From assembly GCA_946623875.1 (NCBI GenBank), contig CAMORO010000024.1:1-32864 (forward strand): a stretch of DNA of 32,864 nt, read 5' to 3'. This DNA comes from an uncultured Lachnospiraceae bacterium (GTDB lineage Bacteria; Bacillota; Clostridia; Lachnospirales; Lachnospiraceae). Shown one piece after another: positions 16,650-24,947 of the stretch (positions are counted from its first letter, which is position 1; every line of letters begins with the position of its first letter). The notes under the pieces were generated by a model. It was not told where the DNA came from and ran no database searches. It was given only the letters and a program-made list of their open reading frames with translations. Made by a program: the position numbers and the translations under genes.

Positions 16650-19600
16650 ATGAAGATAGACACAGGAAATATTAACCACAATCAGAATGTTGACATGGAA
16701 AAAACATCATACAGTAACCCCTATCATAAGAGTACGGCAGGGACAGCCGCAATGATGGGAGGAATTGCACTAGACATTTCTGGCACAGTTACGGATAACG
16801 CTGCTTACGGAATGGGCGAGCTTAAGAGCGCACAGGAGGTTATGCAGGATGCAGGGCAAAGGGACGTTGCCTTACAGAGAAAGTACATGGCAGTAATGTC
16901 TAATTCTATGTCAGCAGAGGATTTCGCGAAATTATCGGATGAGGGATATTCACTGGCCGATACCGATATAGAAGAGCAGGTTACCTCACTTGATAAGATA
17001 AAGGTGAAGATGGCTCAGTCCGGAAATGTAATAGCCGGCTTCAATGATGATTTCACGGATGAACAGATAGATGCCATTGCAGGCGGTGACATAGCGGCTC
17101 AGCAGCTAAGAGAGGTGTTTGCGCGCAATGATCTTCCGGTAAATGAAGATAATGTCAGAAGTGTAAGAGATGCTCTGGATCAGGCTGCTAAGGTTTCTCC
17201 GCTTACGGATGATGTCAGGAAGTACATGGTCGCCAACAGTATTGAGCCTACCATTTCCAATCTGTACAAGGCTGAATACAGCGCCGGAAACAGTAACGGA
17301 CGCCGGGCCGGGGGTTATTACCGGGACAGTACGGACGGTTATTATGCCAGGAAAGCTGACAACATCGACATGGATCAGATAAGGGAACAAGTCGAAGGGA
17401 TAATCACCCGTGCAGGTCTTCCGGTTAATGATAAAACAATGGCTGAGGCTGAGTGGATCATTAATAACGGACTGCCAATTACAGAGAGATCAATAGCATC
17501 TCTTAACAGGCTTAACAGCCTTACTCTCCCTCTCAGCGGTGATGATATCGTTAACATATCCGCAATTGCGATAAGTGACGGCAAGGAGCCGGTAAACGGG
17601 GCCGTTGACAAGACAGAGGCAGACCATGCCATGGCAGTCAGGATACAGGACGAGGTTAATGCGATAAGCGATGAGGCTGTAAATGAAACGGCTGCATCCG
17701 GCAGGATTTTGAATATCAGGAATCTGTACGAAGCAACCGAAAGCTTCAGTATGGCAGATCGTACAGGTAATGCGGCAGTAGCGCAGGCGGAGGCTGTAGC
17801 ATCTTCTTCGGTACACGGCGACAGTGCGATAACAGCCATGAGACAGCTTGAAGAGGTCAGGCTTATGATGAGTACCGAAGCCAACCTTAAGCTGATAAAA
17901 CAGGGTATTTCAATTGACTTAGAACCGCTTGAGAAGCTGGTGAGCGAGCTTAAGGAGGCCGAAAGAGCCTATTATGAACCACTTCTGCTGAATGCGGGCG
18001 AGCGTGGAGAGAATACGGATACAGTCCTTCTTGATACGAGGATAGATCTGTACAGACAGACAACCGATGTATTTGAACAACTGCGAGCCATACCTGCCGA
18101 AATACTTGGAAGGATCCGCGGAACGGATGATTTTACCGCACGGTCCCTAAGTGAGCAGGGCAATGTACTCAGGGCGCAGTACGCAAAGGCAGAACAGTCA
18201 TATGAAACACTTATGACTGCACCGAGAGCAGACATGGGTGACAGCATCCGCAAGGCGTTTGGGAATGTTGATGACATACTGAAAGACAACGGATTTGAAT
18301 TAAATGAGGCAAACAGAAAGGCCGTGAGGATCCTGGGATATTCGCAGACGGAGATCACTCCCGAGAACATAAGCAGGGTAAGAGAGGCTGAGAGGGCGGT
18401 TGAGAGAGTCACAGAGCTTATGACTCCGGCCAGGACACTTGAACTTATCAGAAACGGCGATAATCCGATGGATGAAAATATGTACAGCCTTATGAATCGC
18501 TTAGAGGAGACATCACAGGATACAGGTAATGAAAGATACAGTCGTTTCCTGAGAAAGCTTGAAGAGAGAAATGAGATAAATGAGCAGGAGAAATCGGCTT
18601 TTATCGGAGTTTACAGGCTGTTAAGACAGATCGAGAAGAGCGACGGCAGGCTTATAGGAAATGTTCTGTCAAGCGGAAATGAACTGACTCTTAGAAACCT
18701 TCTGTCGGCTTCAAGGAGTAACAGGGCGTCGGGAATGGATGTATCGGTAGATGACAACTTCGGTGGTCTGAGCGGGCTAAGACAGAGGGGTACTTCCATC
18801 TCACAGCAGATAGACAACGGATTTGCGGGAAGAAGCAGTGAAGAGAGATTAACGGATTATTTAAGCTCACTGACAAAGGAAGCATTAAATAAGCTTACTC
18901 CGGAAGGCATGCTGGATATGGGTATCAATATAGATACACCGCTTGAGAGATTTGCTTCCCGGACGATTGAGGGATATGACAGAAATGCTGCGATGACGGA
19001 GCAGCTTAAAGAAGATATGCAGGCCTATAAGGAAGCCGGGAATACGGATGACAGGGTTATTGAAATGCTGAGGACTTATGAACAGCCCGTGACCGTGAAC
19101 AACCTGCTTGCTGCGGGAGAGCTGATGATGAACAGGGGCAGAACCTTTAACAGGCTTATGAATGAGGGATCAAAGCTTTCGGGTTCGGCAGAAGACAGGC
19201 TTGAAAGAGCGGCAAGAAAGGCTGTTGAAGATTTTACTGACAGTGAATCTGCAGATAACAGCTATGCTGATTTTACAAAAGAGGCTTACAGGATCATTGA
19301 GGAAGCTGTTGACAGATCGGACAACAGGATCGATGTAGATGCGCTTAAGCTCCTTCACAAACAGATAAGTGTGGCGGGATCGCTTGCACGACAGCGTAAT
19401 TACGAGGTACCGGTCAACATTGACGGCGAATGGACGTCCATTAATCTTAAGCTTGTAAGTGGAAAGGACGAAGAGGGAAGTGTTGTTGCGACAATGGACA
19501 GCACAAGATACGGCAGGGTTGCGGCCAAGTTCCTTATGGATGGAAAGGAATGCAGCGGACTTATCACTTCCGACAGACAGGACAGTGTGGATGAATTAGC

Positions 19601-19790
19601 CTCATTGAGAGAGGAACTGGCTTCACTCATCTCACGGGATGGCAGGAGCGTCGGTGAGATAAGCTATGCAAGAAGAGACAGGCTGGATCTGAATGAATTT
19701 GCAAGAAATGACTCTGAGGCCACAAGAGCAGACAGTGCAGATCTTTATGAGGTGGCAAAAGCATTTATTTCGGTAGTCAGCCGACAGTAG
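16650..19790 (+). CDS. DUF6240 protein with FliK-like C-terminal domain, flagellar context
   Basis: The protein has 1046 residues from the ATG at 16650, which has GGAG 6 bases upstream; GTG 16638 and ATG 16644 are in frame but overlap that site. It opens MKIDTGNINHNQNVDMEKTS and ISGTVTDNAAYGMGELKSAQ, which I recognise as DUF6240. Most of it is helical and charged, with weak repeats of the form L-P-V-N-x-x-N/T followed by a helix and then P-L/I-T (for example LPVNEDNVRSVRDAL, LPVNDKTMAEAEWI, ITPENISRVREAERAV). The last roughly 120 residues (PVNIDGEWTSINLKLVSG, TRYGRVAAKFLMDG, ELASLISRDGRSVGEISY) resemble the C-terminal domain of the hook-length protein FliK. There is no signal peptide. It is cotranscribed with flagellin, 59 bases downstream. 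A flagellar role is inferred. Confidence 0.85.
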   Translation: MKIDTGNINHNQNVDMEKTSYSNPYHKSTAGTAAMMGGIALDISGTVTDNAAYGMGELKSAQEVMQDAGQRDVALQRKYMAVMSNSMSAEDFAKLSDEGYSLADTDIEEQVTSLDKIKVKMAQSGNVIAGFNDDFTDEQIDAIAGGDIAAQQLREVFARNDLPVNEDNVRSVRDALDQAAKVSPLTDDVRKYMVANSIEPTISNLYKAEYSAGNSNGRRAGGYYRDSTDGYYARKADNIDMDQIREQVEGIITRAGLPVNDKTMAEAEWIINNGLPITERSIASLNRLNSLTLPLSGDDIVNISAIAISDGKEPVNGAVDKTEADHAMAVRIQDEVNAISDEAVNETAASGRILNIRNLYEATESFSMADRTGNAAVAQAEAVASSSVHGDSAITAMRQLEEVRLMMSTEANLKLIKQGISIDLEPLEKLVSELKEAERAYYEPLLLNAGERGENTDTVLLDTRIDLYRQTTDVFEQLRAIPAEILGRIRGTDDFTARSLSEQGNVLRAQYAKAEQSYETLMTAPRADMGDSIRKAFGNVDDILKDNGFELNEANRKAVRILGYSQTEITPENISRVREAERAVERVTELMTPARTLELIRNGDNPMDENMYSLMNRLEETSQDTGNERYSRFLRKLEERNEINEQEKSAFIGVYRLLRQIEKSDGRLIGNVLSSGNELTLRNLLSASRSNRASGMDVSVDDNFGGLSGLRQRGTSISQQIDNGFAGRSSEERLTDYLSSLTKEALNKLTPEGMLDMGINIDTPLERFASRTIEGYDRNAAMTEQLKEDMQAYKEAGNTDDRVIEMLRTYEQPVTVNNLLAAGELMMNRGRTFNRLMNEGSKLSGSAEDRLERAARKAVEDFTDSESADNSYADFTKEAYRIIEEAVDRSDNRIDVDALKLLHKQISVAGSLARQRNYEVPVNIDGEWTSINLKLVSGKDEEGSVVATMDSTRYGRVAAKFLMDGKECSGLITSDRQDSVDELASLREELASLISRDGRSVGEISYARRDRLDLNEFARNDSEATRADSADLYEVAKAFISVVSRQ

Positions 19791-19849
19791 ATCATGAAAA
19801 TAAATCCGGATGGAATATAAGAAAACAGGACCAACAAGGAGGAGAAGGT

Positions 19850-20977
19850 ATGAAGATCAATTCAAACATTCAGGCAATGATAGCAGGGAATGTGTTACGT
19901 TCGAACGAGTCAAGGCAGTCGGCCTCGACAGAAAGGATGAGCAGCGGTTACAAGATAAACAACGCCAAGGACAATCCTGCGGGAATGGCTATTTCCAATA
20001 AGATGAGGGCGCAGATAGCCAATCTTAACAAAGCTAATCAGAATGCTTCAAATGCCGTGAACGTGGTTGAGACAGCCGATGGGGCAATGGGTGAGATACA
20101 GGATATCATACAGAGGATCAGTGAACTGTCTGTCAAGGCGGCAAACGGCGTCAATACAACTGAGGACCGTGAGGCTATTCAGAAGGAAATAGAGCAGCTT
20201 ACTACTGAGATAAGCAGGATAGCGCAGGATACCGAGTACAATTCGCAGAATCTGCTCGGCGGTGAACAGCAGCTTAAGGGATATGCCGATACGCTGGGAC
20301 TGGAGGTTATCAATTACGATCCCGGTTTTCCTCTGGGAAAGGATTATGAGGTCAGCATCACCAAGTCAAATGATGCCGAAGGTAATGTTACCATTACAAA
20401 TGTTAATTTTAGGGTAGATGGTGAGACACAGTACAGTTATGATGCAGGTGGTGTAAGCGTAGGTGATATTTTTGTCATGGATGACCGTGTGACCTTTACA
20501 CAGCCGGACGGTTCCACACTTACTCTTAAGGCAGATCAGACTATGGCCGACAGTGTTACATCCAGGCTTGACATAAACGGCGTGGGTGGTATGAAAATAC
20601 AGGTAGGTGCGGCTGAAGGTCAGGAGATCCAGTTGGTTATTCCCAAGGTATCGCTTGATAATCTGAGCCTTACGGGAATAGACGTACGTACCGAGGAAGG
20701 AGCCAAAAAGGCGATCGATCAGGCCAAGTATGCGCTGTCATTTACATCGGCGCTCAGGGCAAGGCTCGGTGCTTATGAGAACCGTTTTGAGAAGGCCATA
20801 ACCAATCTGGATGTTACAACAGAGAACCTTACACAGGCTTATTCAACGATCAAGGATGTGGATATGGCTGATGAGATGGTTGAATATACTACACTTCAGG
20901 TACTTGTGCAGGCAGGAACGTCGATGCTGTCGCAGGCCAACGAACAGCCTCAGCAGGCCCTTCAGCTGCTGCAATAA
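19850..20977 (+). CDS. hag: Flagellin
   Basis: This is the filament subunit exported by the flagellar type III apparatus; 375 residues. The N-terminal D0/D1 helices are MKINSNIQAMIAGNVLRSNE, SASTERMSSGYKINNAKDNP and AGMAISNKMRAQIANL, then the conserved IIQRISELSVKAANG. The central variable D2/D3 part (about 145-275) is beta-rich. The C-terminal D1/D0 helix contains ALRARLGAYENRFEKAITNL and ends MLSQANEQPQQALQLLQ. The N-terminus departs from the common MxINTNVxAL. AAGGAGG lies 7 bases before the start. It is flanked by the DUF6240 protein and a FliS-like chaperone in one unit. The gene symbol follows Bacillus usage; fliC is equivalent. Confidence 0.95.
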   Translation: MKINSNIQAMIAGNVLRSNESRQSASTERMSSGYKINNAKDNPAGMAISNKMRAQIANLNKANQNASNAVNVVETADGAMGEIQDIIQRISELSVKAANGVNTTEDREAIQKEIEQLTTEISRIAQDTEYNSQNLLGGEQQLKGYADTLGLEVINYDPGFPLGKDYEVSITKSNDAEGNVTITNVNFRVDGETQYSYDAGGVSVGDIFVMDDRVTFTQPDGSTLTLKADQTMADSVTSRLDINGVGGMKIQVGAAEGQEIQLVIPKVSLDNLSLTGIDVRTEEGAKKAIDQAKYALSFTSALRARLGAYENRFEKAITNLDVTTENLTQAYSTIKDVDMADEMVEYTTLQVLVQAGTSMLSQANEQPQQALQLLQ

Positions 20978-20997
20978 TTATCATAAGGGGGTATAAT

Positions 20998-21471
20998 ATG
21001 ACAAAAGAACAAAAACAGGACTACACTCTAAGAATAACACAGGCTAACAGAAGCGGGATAATAGTACTTGTTTATGAGATCGCACTCAGCTATATAGATT
21101 CTGCTTTAGAAGCATACAAAAGAGGGGATATGGAAGCCTTCGGCGCCAATTGCAGATATGCAAACAACTGCGTGGGAGACCTGCTGGAGTCACTGAACTT
21201 TGACTATGAGCCGGCATATCCTCTGATGCGGATATATGTTTATTTAAGCAAGCTGCTGGCACTGGCTCCCATAAAAAAGGATGCCGGATCGGTGGAGGTA
21301 GTTAAGCGTCTTATGACCAGGCTTAAGAAATCCTTTGACGATATTGCTGCCCAGGATGATTCGGAGCCTCTTATGTCAAATACACAGGATGTATACGCCG
21401 GACTTACCTACGGTAAAACAAGCCTGAATGAAAATATCGGCGGTGGAACCAACCGAGGTTTTACGGTCTGA
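20998..21471 (+). CDS. fliS: FliS-like flagellin export chaperone
   Basis: This is a 157-residue, mostly helical protein, 20 bases after flagellin, with a good AAGGGGG ribosome site. MTKEQKQDYTLRITQANRSG then IIVLVYEIALSYIDSALEAY and the helix pair NCRYANNCVGDLLESLNFDY, PAYPLMRIYVYLSKLLAL follow the four-helix layout of FliS. FliS binds the C-terminal helix of flagellin in the cytoplasm and prevents early polymerisation. It is longer than typical FliS (about 125-135 residues), because of a Gly/Asn-rich tail. Assignment rests on the pattern and the position; similarity is moderate. A strong terminator follows. Confidence 0.8.
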   Translation: MTKEQKQDYTLRITQANRSGIIVLVYEIALSYIDSALEAYKRGDMEAFGANCRYANNCVGDLLESLNFDYEPAYPLMRIYVYLSKLLALAPIKKDAGSVEVVKRLMTRLKKSFDDIAAQDDSEPLMSNTQDVYAGLTYGKTSLNENIGGGTNRGFTV

Positions 21472-21497
21472 CTTTTGCAATTTTGTGAAAAGTATAC

Positions 21498-21528
21498 AAA
21501 AAACGCCCCTCCTGCAGGGGCGTTTTTT
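21498..21528 (+). terminator. Strong intrinsic terminator after fliS
   Basis: A perfect 13-bp stem (AAAAAACGCCCCT with AGGGGCGTTTTTT) and CCTGC loop, ending in eight T. It closes the flagellar unit. Its A-run also lets it act on minus-strand transcripts. Confidence 0.95.
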
Positions 21529-21580
21529 TTGATAAGCATTGGCAGATTTCTACAAAGATGGATTATTTAGAAAAAAAGTA

Positions 21581-21609
21581 TTTACAAATCATGATCAAAA
21601 TCATATAAT
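21581..21609 (+). promoter_or_regulatory. Sigma-A promoter of the Tad pilus operon
   Basis: TTTACA (21581-21586), exactly 17 bases, TATAAT (21604-21609): 5 of 6 and 6 of 6 consensus bases. Transcription should start near 21616, giving an untranslated leader of about 280 nt before tadZ. A 10-bp palindrome GTTTTAAAAC (21618-21627) overlaps the start region and could be an operator. Confidence 0.85.
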
Positions 21610-21728
21610 TCAATCACGTTTTAAAACACAGGTTGGAGCATTTCAAATACATAATGATTTTCTGATACTATCGTTTATTACCCGGTTACAAATAAAAGAT
21701 AAGTAAGAGATTATTGCCGGATACGTTT

Positions 21729-21878
21729 ATGTCAATGTATAGAATAGCGAATTTCATCAGAAATTCGGTATTCGTACTGGACCAGGCTCTGCTGAAAGCA
21801 GAGGCGTGTCATGCGGAACGCATGATTTCTGAATGCATTTCCTTATTTGCATTCAGAAAGTCATACGTATGGAAATAA
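21729..21878 (+). CDS. Possible 49-residue small protein in the tad leader
   Basis: An open frame of 49 codons starts at ATG 21729 (or 21735), with no strong ribosome site, and stops 20 bases before tadZ. The N-terminal half reads MSMYRIANFIRNSVFVLDQA then LLKAEACHAERMIS, an amphipathic helix-like composition with two Cys. Codons 5-28 correspond to the element repeated before the pilin gene, where the same frame is open and 16 of 24 residues are identical. That second copy has no ATG at the matching place. The substitutions fall evenly on the three codon positions (4, 4, 5), so coding selection is not shown. It could be a leader peptide, a small protein, or a chance frame across a regulatory RNA. 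Confidence 0.3.
   Translation: MSMYRIANFIRNSVFVLDQALLKAEACHAERMISECISLFAFRKSYVWK
21741..21811 (+). repeat. Copy A of a duplicated 71-bp element in the tad operon leader
   Basis: It is identical at 58 of 71 positions, with no gaps, to 26436-26506 upstream of the pilin gene. As RNA this copy can form a two-part stem (GAATA with TATTC enclosing GAATTTC-ATCA-GAAATTC) and a hairpin CTCTGC-TGAAA-GCAGAG flanked by GAC and GTC. It lies about 125 nt downstream of the predicted transcription start. Confidence 0.85.
21809..21859 (+). promoter_or_regulatory. Two strong hairpins before tadZ
   Basis: TCATGCG-GAA-CGCATGA (21809-21825, 7 bp) is followed directly by a perfect 12-bp inverted repeat TTTCTGAATGCA with TGCATTCAGAAA (21826-21859, 10-base loop). 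No T-run follows, so these are not terminators. They may control translation of tadZ or RNA stability or processing. Confidence 0.7.
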
Positions 21879-21898
21879 CGTCATCGTTCAGGAGGAAA

Positions 21899-22927
21899 AT
21901 GGTAAACATTTATACACAAAACAGAATACTTGTTATCTGTGATAAGGACAGGGATTACGCAAAGAGACTGGCTGATTATCTGCGTAAGATCGAGTGCGGC
22001 TATGAGATAGTTATATATACGGAGCCACAGGCCTTTGTTTCGGGGATGAACGGAAGGAAGGCCGGTCTTATGTTGATACAGGAAGGCTTTATGGATGAGG
22101 TTGACAGACTGCTGACAGAGGAAGGAAGGGAACTCAGTACGGATGTTGACCGGAAATACATACTGACAGAGGACCGTAATGCCGTCAGCAATGACGGAAA
22201 CGCTATCTACAAGTACCAGTCGGCAGCCGTTATAGTAGGAATACTTGGTGAGGATATAGAGGTAAAACACAGGATAGTCAATGATGCCAGAAGACATGAG
22301 GGTATCTGTCTTACAGGGATTTATTCACCCGTAAATCATACACTGAAGACTACCTTTGCCATCGCGCTTGGGCAGATACTCTCAGAAGACCGGGAAGTGT
22401 TATACATAAACTTTGAGGGATACAATGGATTGTCATGTCTGCTTGATCTTAAGTCGGAATACAATATGCAGGATCTGCTTTACGAGTATTCACTTGACCA
22501 CGGTGTTTTAGCCAATAAGATCATGCAGTATACGGTAAAGGCAGACGGGCTTAATATGCTAATACCCGTAAGATCACCTTATGAGCTTCAGGAGATAGAG
22601 CCTTCTCTGTGGTTGTCTTTTATATCATCTCTGACTTCACTTGGAAAATACGAGGTGATAATCCTCGATATATCCGATACGGTCAGAGGAGTAATGCAGC
22701 TTCTCAATGTCTGCTCAAATATTTATATGCCTCTTCGTAAGGACAGCTTTTCGCTGGCCAAGCTTAAGGATTTTGATGATACCCTGGCAAGATATCCTGA
22801 CTGTGAAATGATCCTGAACAAGCTCAATAAACTTAAATTTCCGTATTTCGATGATATAGACGGAACGCTGAACAAGCTTAAGAGCAGCAGGCTCGGGAAA
22901 TATATAAGGAGTGAGATATGCACCTGA
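21899..22927 (+). CDS. tadZ: TadZ/CpaE-like pilus localisation protein with atypical P-loop
   Basis: The protein has 342 residues from the ATG at 21899, which has AGGAGG just upstream. In-frame ATGs at 21833 and 21869 have poor ribosome sites and fall in hairpin sequence. About residues 1-90 look like a response-regulator receiver fold (RILVICDKDRDYAKRLADYL). About 130-330 look like a ParA/MinD ATPase of the CpaE/TadZ group: GICLTGIYSPVNHTLKTT in place of the Walker A, VLYINFEGYNGLSCLLDL, then YEVIILDISDTVRGVMQLLN and a run ending MILNKLNK. The glycines and first Lys of the MinD P-loop are missing; atypical ATPase sites are known in TadZ. It likely places the Tad apparatus in the cell. It overlaps tadA by 17 bases. 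Confidence 0.85.
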   Translation: MVNIYTQNRILVICDKDRDYAKRLADYLRKIECGYEIVIYTEPQAFVSGMNGRKAGLMLIQEGFMDEVDRLLTEEGRELSTDVDRKYILTEDRNAVSNDGNAIYKYQSAAVIVGILGEDIEVKHRIVNDARRHEGICLTGIYSPVNHTLKTTFAIALGQILSEDREVLYINFEGYNGLSCLLDLKSEYNMQDLLYEYSLDHGVLANKIMQYTVKADGLNMLIPVRSPYELQEIEPSLWLSFISSLTSLGKYEVIILDISDTVRGVMQLLNVCSNIYMPLRKDSFSLAKLKDFDDTLARYPDCEMILNKLNKLKFPYFDDIDGTLNKLKSSRLGKYIRSEICT

Positions 22928-24179
22928 TGATTCAGAGATATGTGTGTTTGATATGGACAGAGAAAGTGTTGTAAACAAGAAAAGTGAGGAGATAAAGAAG
23001 GAGGTTCAAAGGGAGCTTGAGGGCAGGCTTGATATTGATGATGAAGATGTACTCAGGCTGATAGACGAAAAGATCAGGCTTAAGAACAGGCAGGTATCCC
23101 TTATGCTTTCAGATAAGCTTGCCATTCGCCGGGATGTATTCAATGCGATGAGGAGGCTCGATGTATTACAGGAGCTTATTGATGACCCGACAGTAACGGA
23201 GATCATGGTAAACGGGATGCATTCTATTTTCGTCGAAAGAAACGGCGGTATTGTTGACACCGGGAAGTGCTTTGACAGTAAGGACAGGCTGTCTGATATC
23301 ATACAGCAGATAGTGGCAGGTGCAAACAGAACTGTAAATGCTGCTTCTCCGATAGTGGACGCCCGGCTGAAAGACGGTTCAAGAGTTAATGTTGTACTTG
23401 ATCCGGTCGCACTTAACGGACCGATACTTACGATCAGGAGGTTTCCCAAGGTCCCGATCGATGCTGCCGGGCTTATCGGGAACGGATCGGTTACAGAGGA
23501 GGTCATGGATCTGCTCAGGGATCTTGTTAAGGCAAAATACAATATTCTGATAAGCGGCGGGACCGGAGCGGGTAAAACAACTTTCTTAAATATACTCAGC
23601 GGTTTCATACCGAAGGATGAACGCATAATTACGATCGAAGACAGTGCGGAGCTTGTGATCAGGGGCGTAAGTAATATTGTATCTCTGGAATCGAGAAATG
23701 CCAATTCATCCGGATGTAATGCCATCAGTATACGGGATCTGATCAGGACGGCTCTCAGAATGAGACCCGACCGAATAATAGTCGGTGAGGTAAGAGGAAG
23801 CGAGTCGATCGATATGCTTCAGGCTATGAATGTTGGCCAGGACGGTTCAATGTCCACGATACATGCAAACAGTGCTGCCGATGCTGTCTCAAGACTGGAG
23901 ACCATGATGATGCTCCATACGGAAATACCTGTAACAGCCCTGAGAAGACAGATGGCATCGGGGATAGACATTATCATTCATCTTGGAAGACTGAGGGACA
24001 GAAGCAGGAGGCTGCTTGAGATCATAGAGGTGACGGGATTTGAAGGAAACGATCTTAAAACCCGGGTATTATACAGGTTTGAGGAAACAGGAGAGGTAAA
24101 GGGAAGGATCATGGGAGAGCATGTCAGGGTAAACGGTATTGTTAATACGGGCAAGCTGGTACGCGCAGGTATTAAATAA
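22911..24179 (+). CDS. tadA: Tad pilus assembly ATPase TadA/CpaF
   Basis: This secretion-superfamily ATPase powers Flp pilus extension at the inner face of the membrane; 422 residues. An N-terminal helical part (about 1-85) is followed by LIDDPTVTEIMVNGMHSIFV, typical of CpaF. Next come TIRRFPKVPI and the Walker A ISGGTGAGKTT (216-224). The Asp box is RIITIEDSAEL, the Walker B region is RMRPDRIIVGEVRGSE, and the His box is GQDGSMSTIHANS. The start is uncertain. GTG at 22911 overlaps the AAGGAG site, while the best-placed ATG (22918) opens an 18-codon frame that stops. A later in-frame ATG at 22953 lacks a ribosome site. The overlap with tadZ points to coupling. Confidence 0.95.
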   Translation: MRYAPDDSEICVFDMDRESVVNKKSEEIKKEVQRELEGRLDIDDEDVLRLIDEKIRLKNRQVSLMLSDKLAIRRDVFNAMRRLDVLQELIDDPTVTEIMVNGMHSIFVERNGGIVDTGKCFDSKDRLSDIIQQIVAGANRTVNAASPIVDARLKDGSRVNVVLDPVALNGPILTIRRFPKVPIDAAGLIGNGSVTEEVMDLLRDLVKAKYNILISGGTGAGKTTFLNILSGFIPKDERIITIEDSAELVIRGVSNIVSLESRNANSSGCNAISIRDLIRTALRMRPDRIIVGEVRGSESIDMLQAMNVGQDGSMSTIHANSAADAVSRLETMMMLHTEIPVTALRRQMASGIDIIIHLGRLRDRSRRLLEIIEVTGFEGNDLKTRVLYRFEETGEVKGRIMGEHVRVNGIVNTGKLVRAGIK

Positions 24180-24203
24180 AGTATTCTGAGGAGGTTTTGG
24201 CGT

Positions 24204-24941
24204 ATGGACTACAGTATATATAAGCTTAATAAAAGAGAAATCCTTAAGTATACTCTGCTCTATCTGGTGCTCAGCACGGCAATAGCCTATGCATTCTATG
24301 ATTCCGCATCTGCTTTTATTGTAATGCTTCCGCTTGGCGTCCTTTATTTTAGGCAGGTCAGGAAAGTACTGGCCGGAAAAAGAAAGGATAAGCTCAGAAG
24401 GCAGTTCCAGGACATGATCGACAGTGTTTCTTCATCTCTGTCAGCGGGATATTCAGTCGAGAATTCATTTTATGAAGCAAGGAAAGATATGAGGAGGCTG
24501 TACGGTAAGGACAGTCTTATCGCAGCGGAGCTTGACTATTTCTTTTCACTGCTTGATACGGGGACAACACCTGAATTGATACTCAGTGATTTCGGAAACA
24601 GGGCGGATGTTGAGGATATAAGTGATTTCGCTGAAATATTCGTACTGGCTAAGAAAAACGGCGGTGACTTCAACGAGATCATAGGGAAAACGGTTAAGGT
24701 TATGAAGGAAAAGGATGAAACGGAGAGGGAAATTGCCGTAATTCTGACGGGCAGAAGGTATGAGCAGCGGCTTATGTGCGTGATCCCATTTGCCATAATA
24801 CTGTATTTAAGGATATCGAGTTCCGATTTTCTGTCAGTGCTCTATCATAACATATTCGGAGTAACCGTAATGACGCTGTGCCTTGGGATTTATGGACTGT
24901 CGTACGTAATGTCAGAGAGAATAACGGATATAAGGGTGTGA
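24204..24941 (+). CDS. tadB: Tad pilus membrane platform protein TadB
   Basis: This type II secretion F-domain membrane protein of 245 residues forms the inner-membrane platform that TadA acts on. Membrane helices lie at about residues 16-48 (LLYLVLSTAIAYAF, FIVMLPLGVLYF). The cytoplasmic F domain has FQDMIDSVSSSLSAGYSVEN, a conserved GGDFNEIIGKT and KVMKEKDETEREI. Two C-terminal helices end the protein (CVIPFAIILYLRI, FGVTVMTLCLGIYGLSYV). A strong GAGGAGG precedes the start, 24 bases after tadA. TadC follows 6 bases downstream. Confidence 0.92.
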   Translation: MDYSIYKLNKREILKYTLLYLVLSTAIAYAFYDSASAFIVMLPLGVLYFRQVRKVLAGKRKDKLRRQFQDMIDSVSSSLSAGYSVENSFYEARKDMRRLYGKDSLIAAELDYFFSLLDTGTTPELILSDFGNRADVEDISDFAEIFVLAKKNGGDFNEIIGKTVKVMKEKDETEREIAVILTGRRYEQRLMCVIPFAIILYLRISSSDFLSVLYHNIFGVTVMTLCLGIYGLSYVMSERITDIRV

Positions 24942-24947
24942 AAACGT

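Noticed and set aside
17375-17884. 169-codon minus-strand open frame inside the DUF6240 gene, and similar frames opposite glgB and tadA
   Set aside because: These lie wholly within clearly coding plus-strand genes, have no ribosome sites, and have compositions typical of antisense reading.
19704-19790. Separate sigma-28 promoter directly before flagellin
   Set aside because: GCCGACAG is present near 19780, but no TAAA-like -35 lies at the right distance; flagellin more likely depends on the promoter at 16579.
21741-21811. Element considered as a c-di-GMP riboswitch because of the pilus and flagellar context
   Set aside because: It lacks the conserved cores of c-di-GMP-I (GEMM) and c-di-GMP-II as I know them, and the drawn helices are not kept in copy B.
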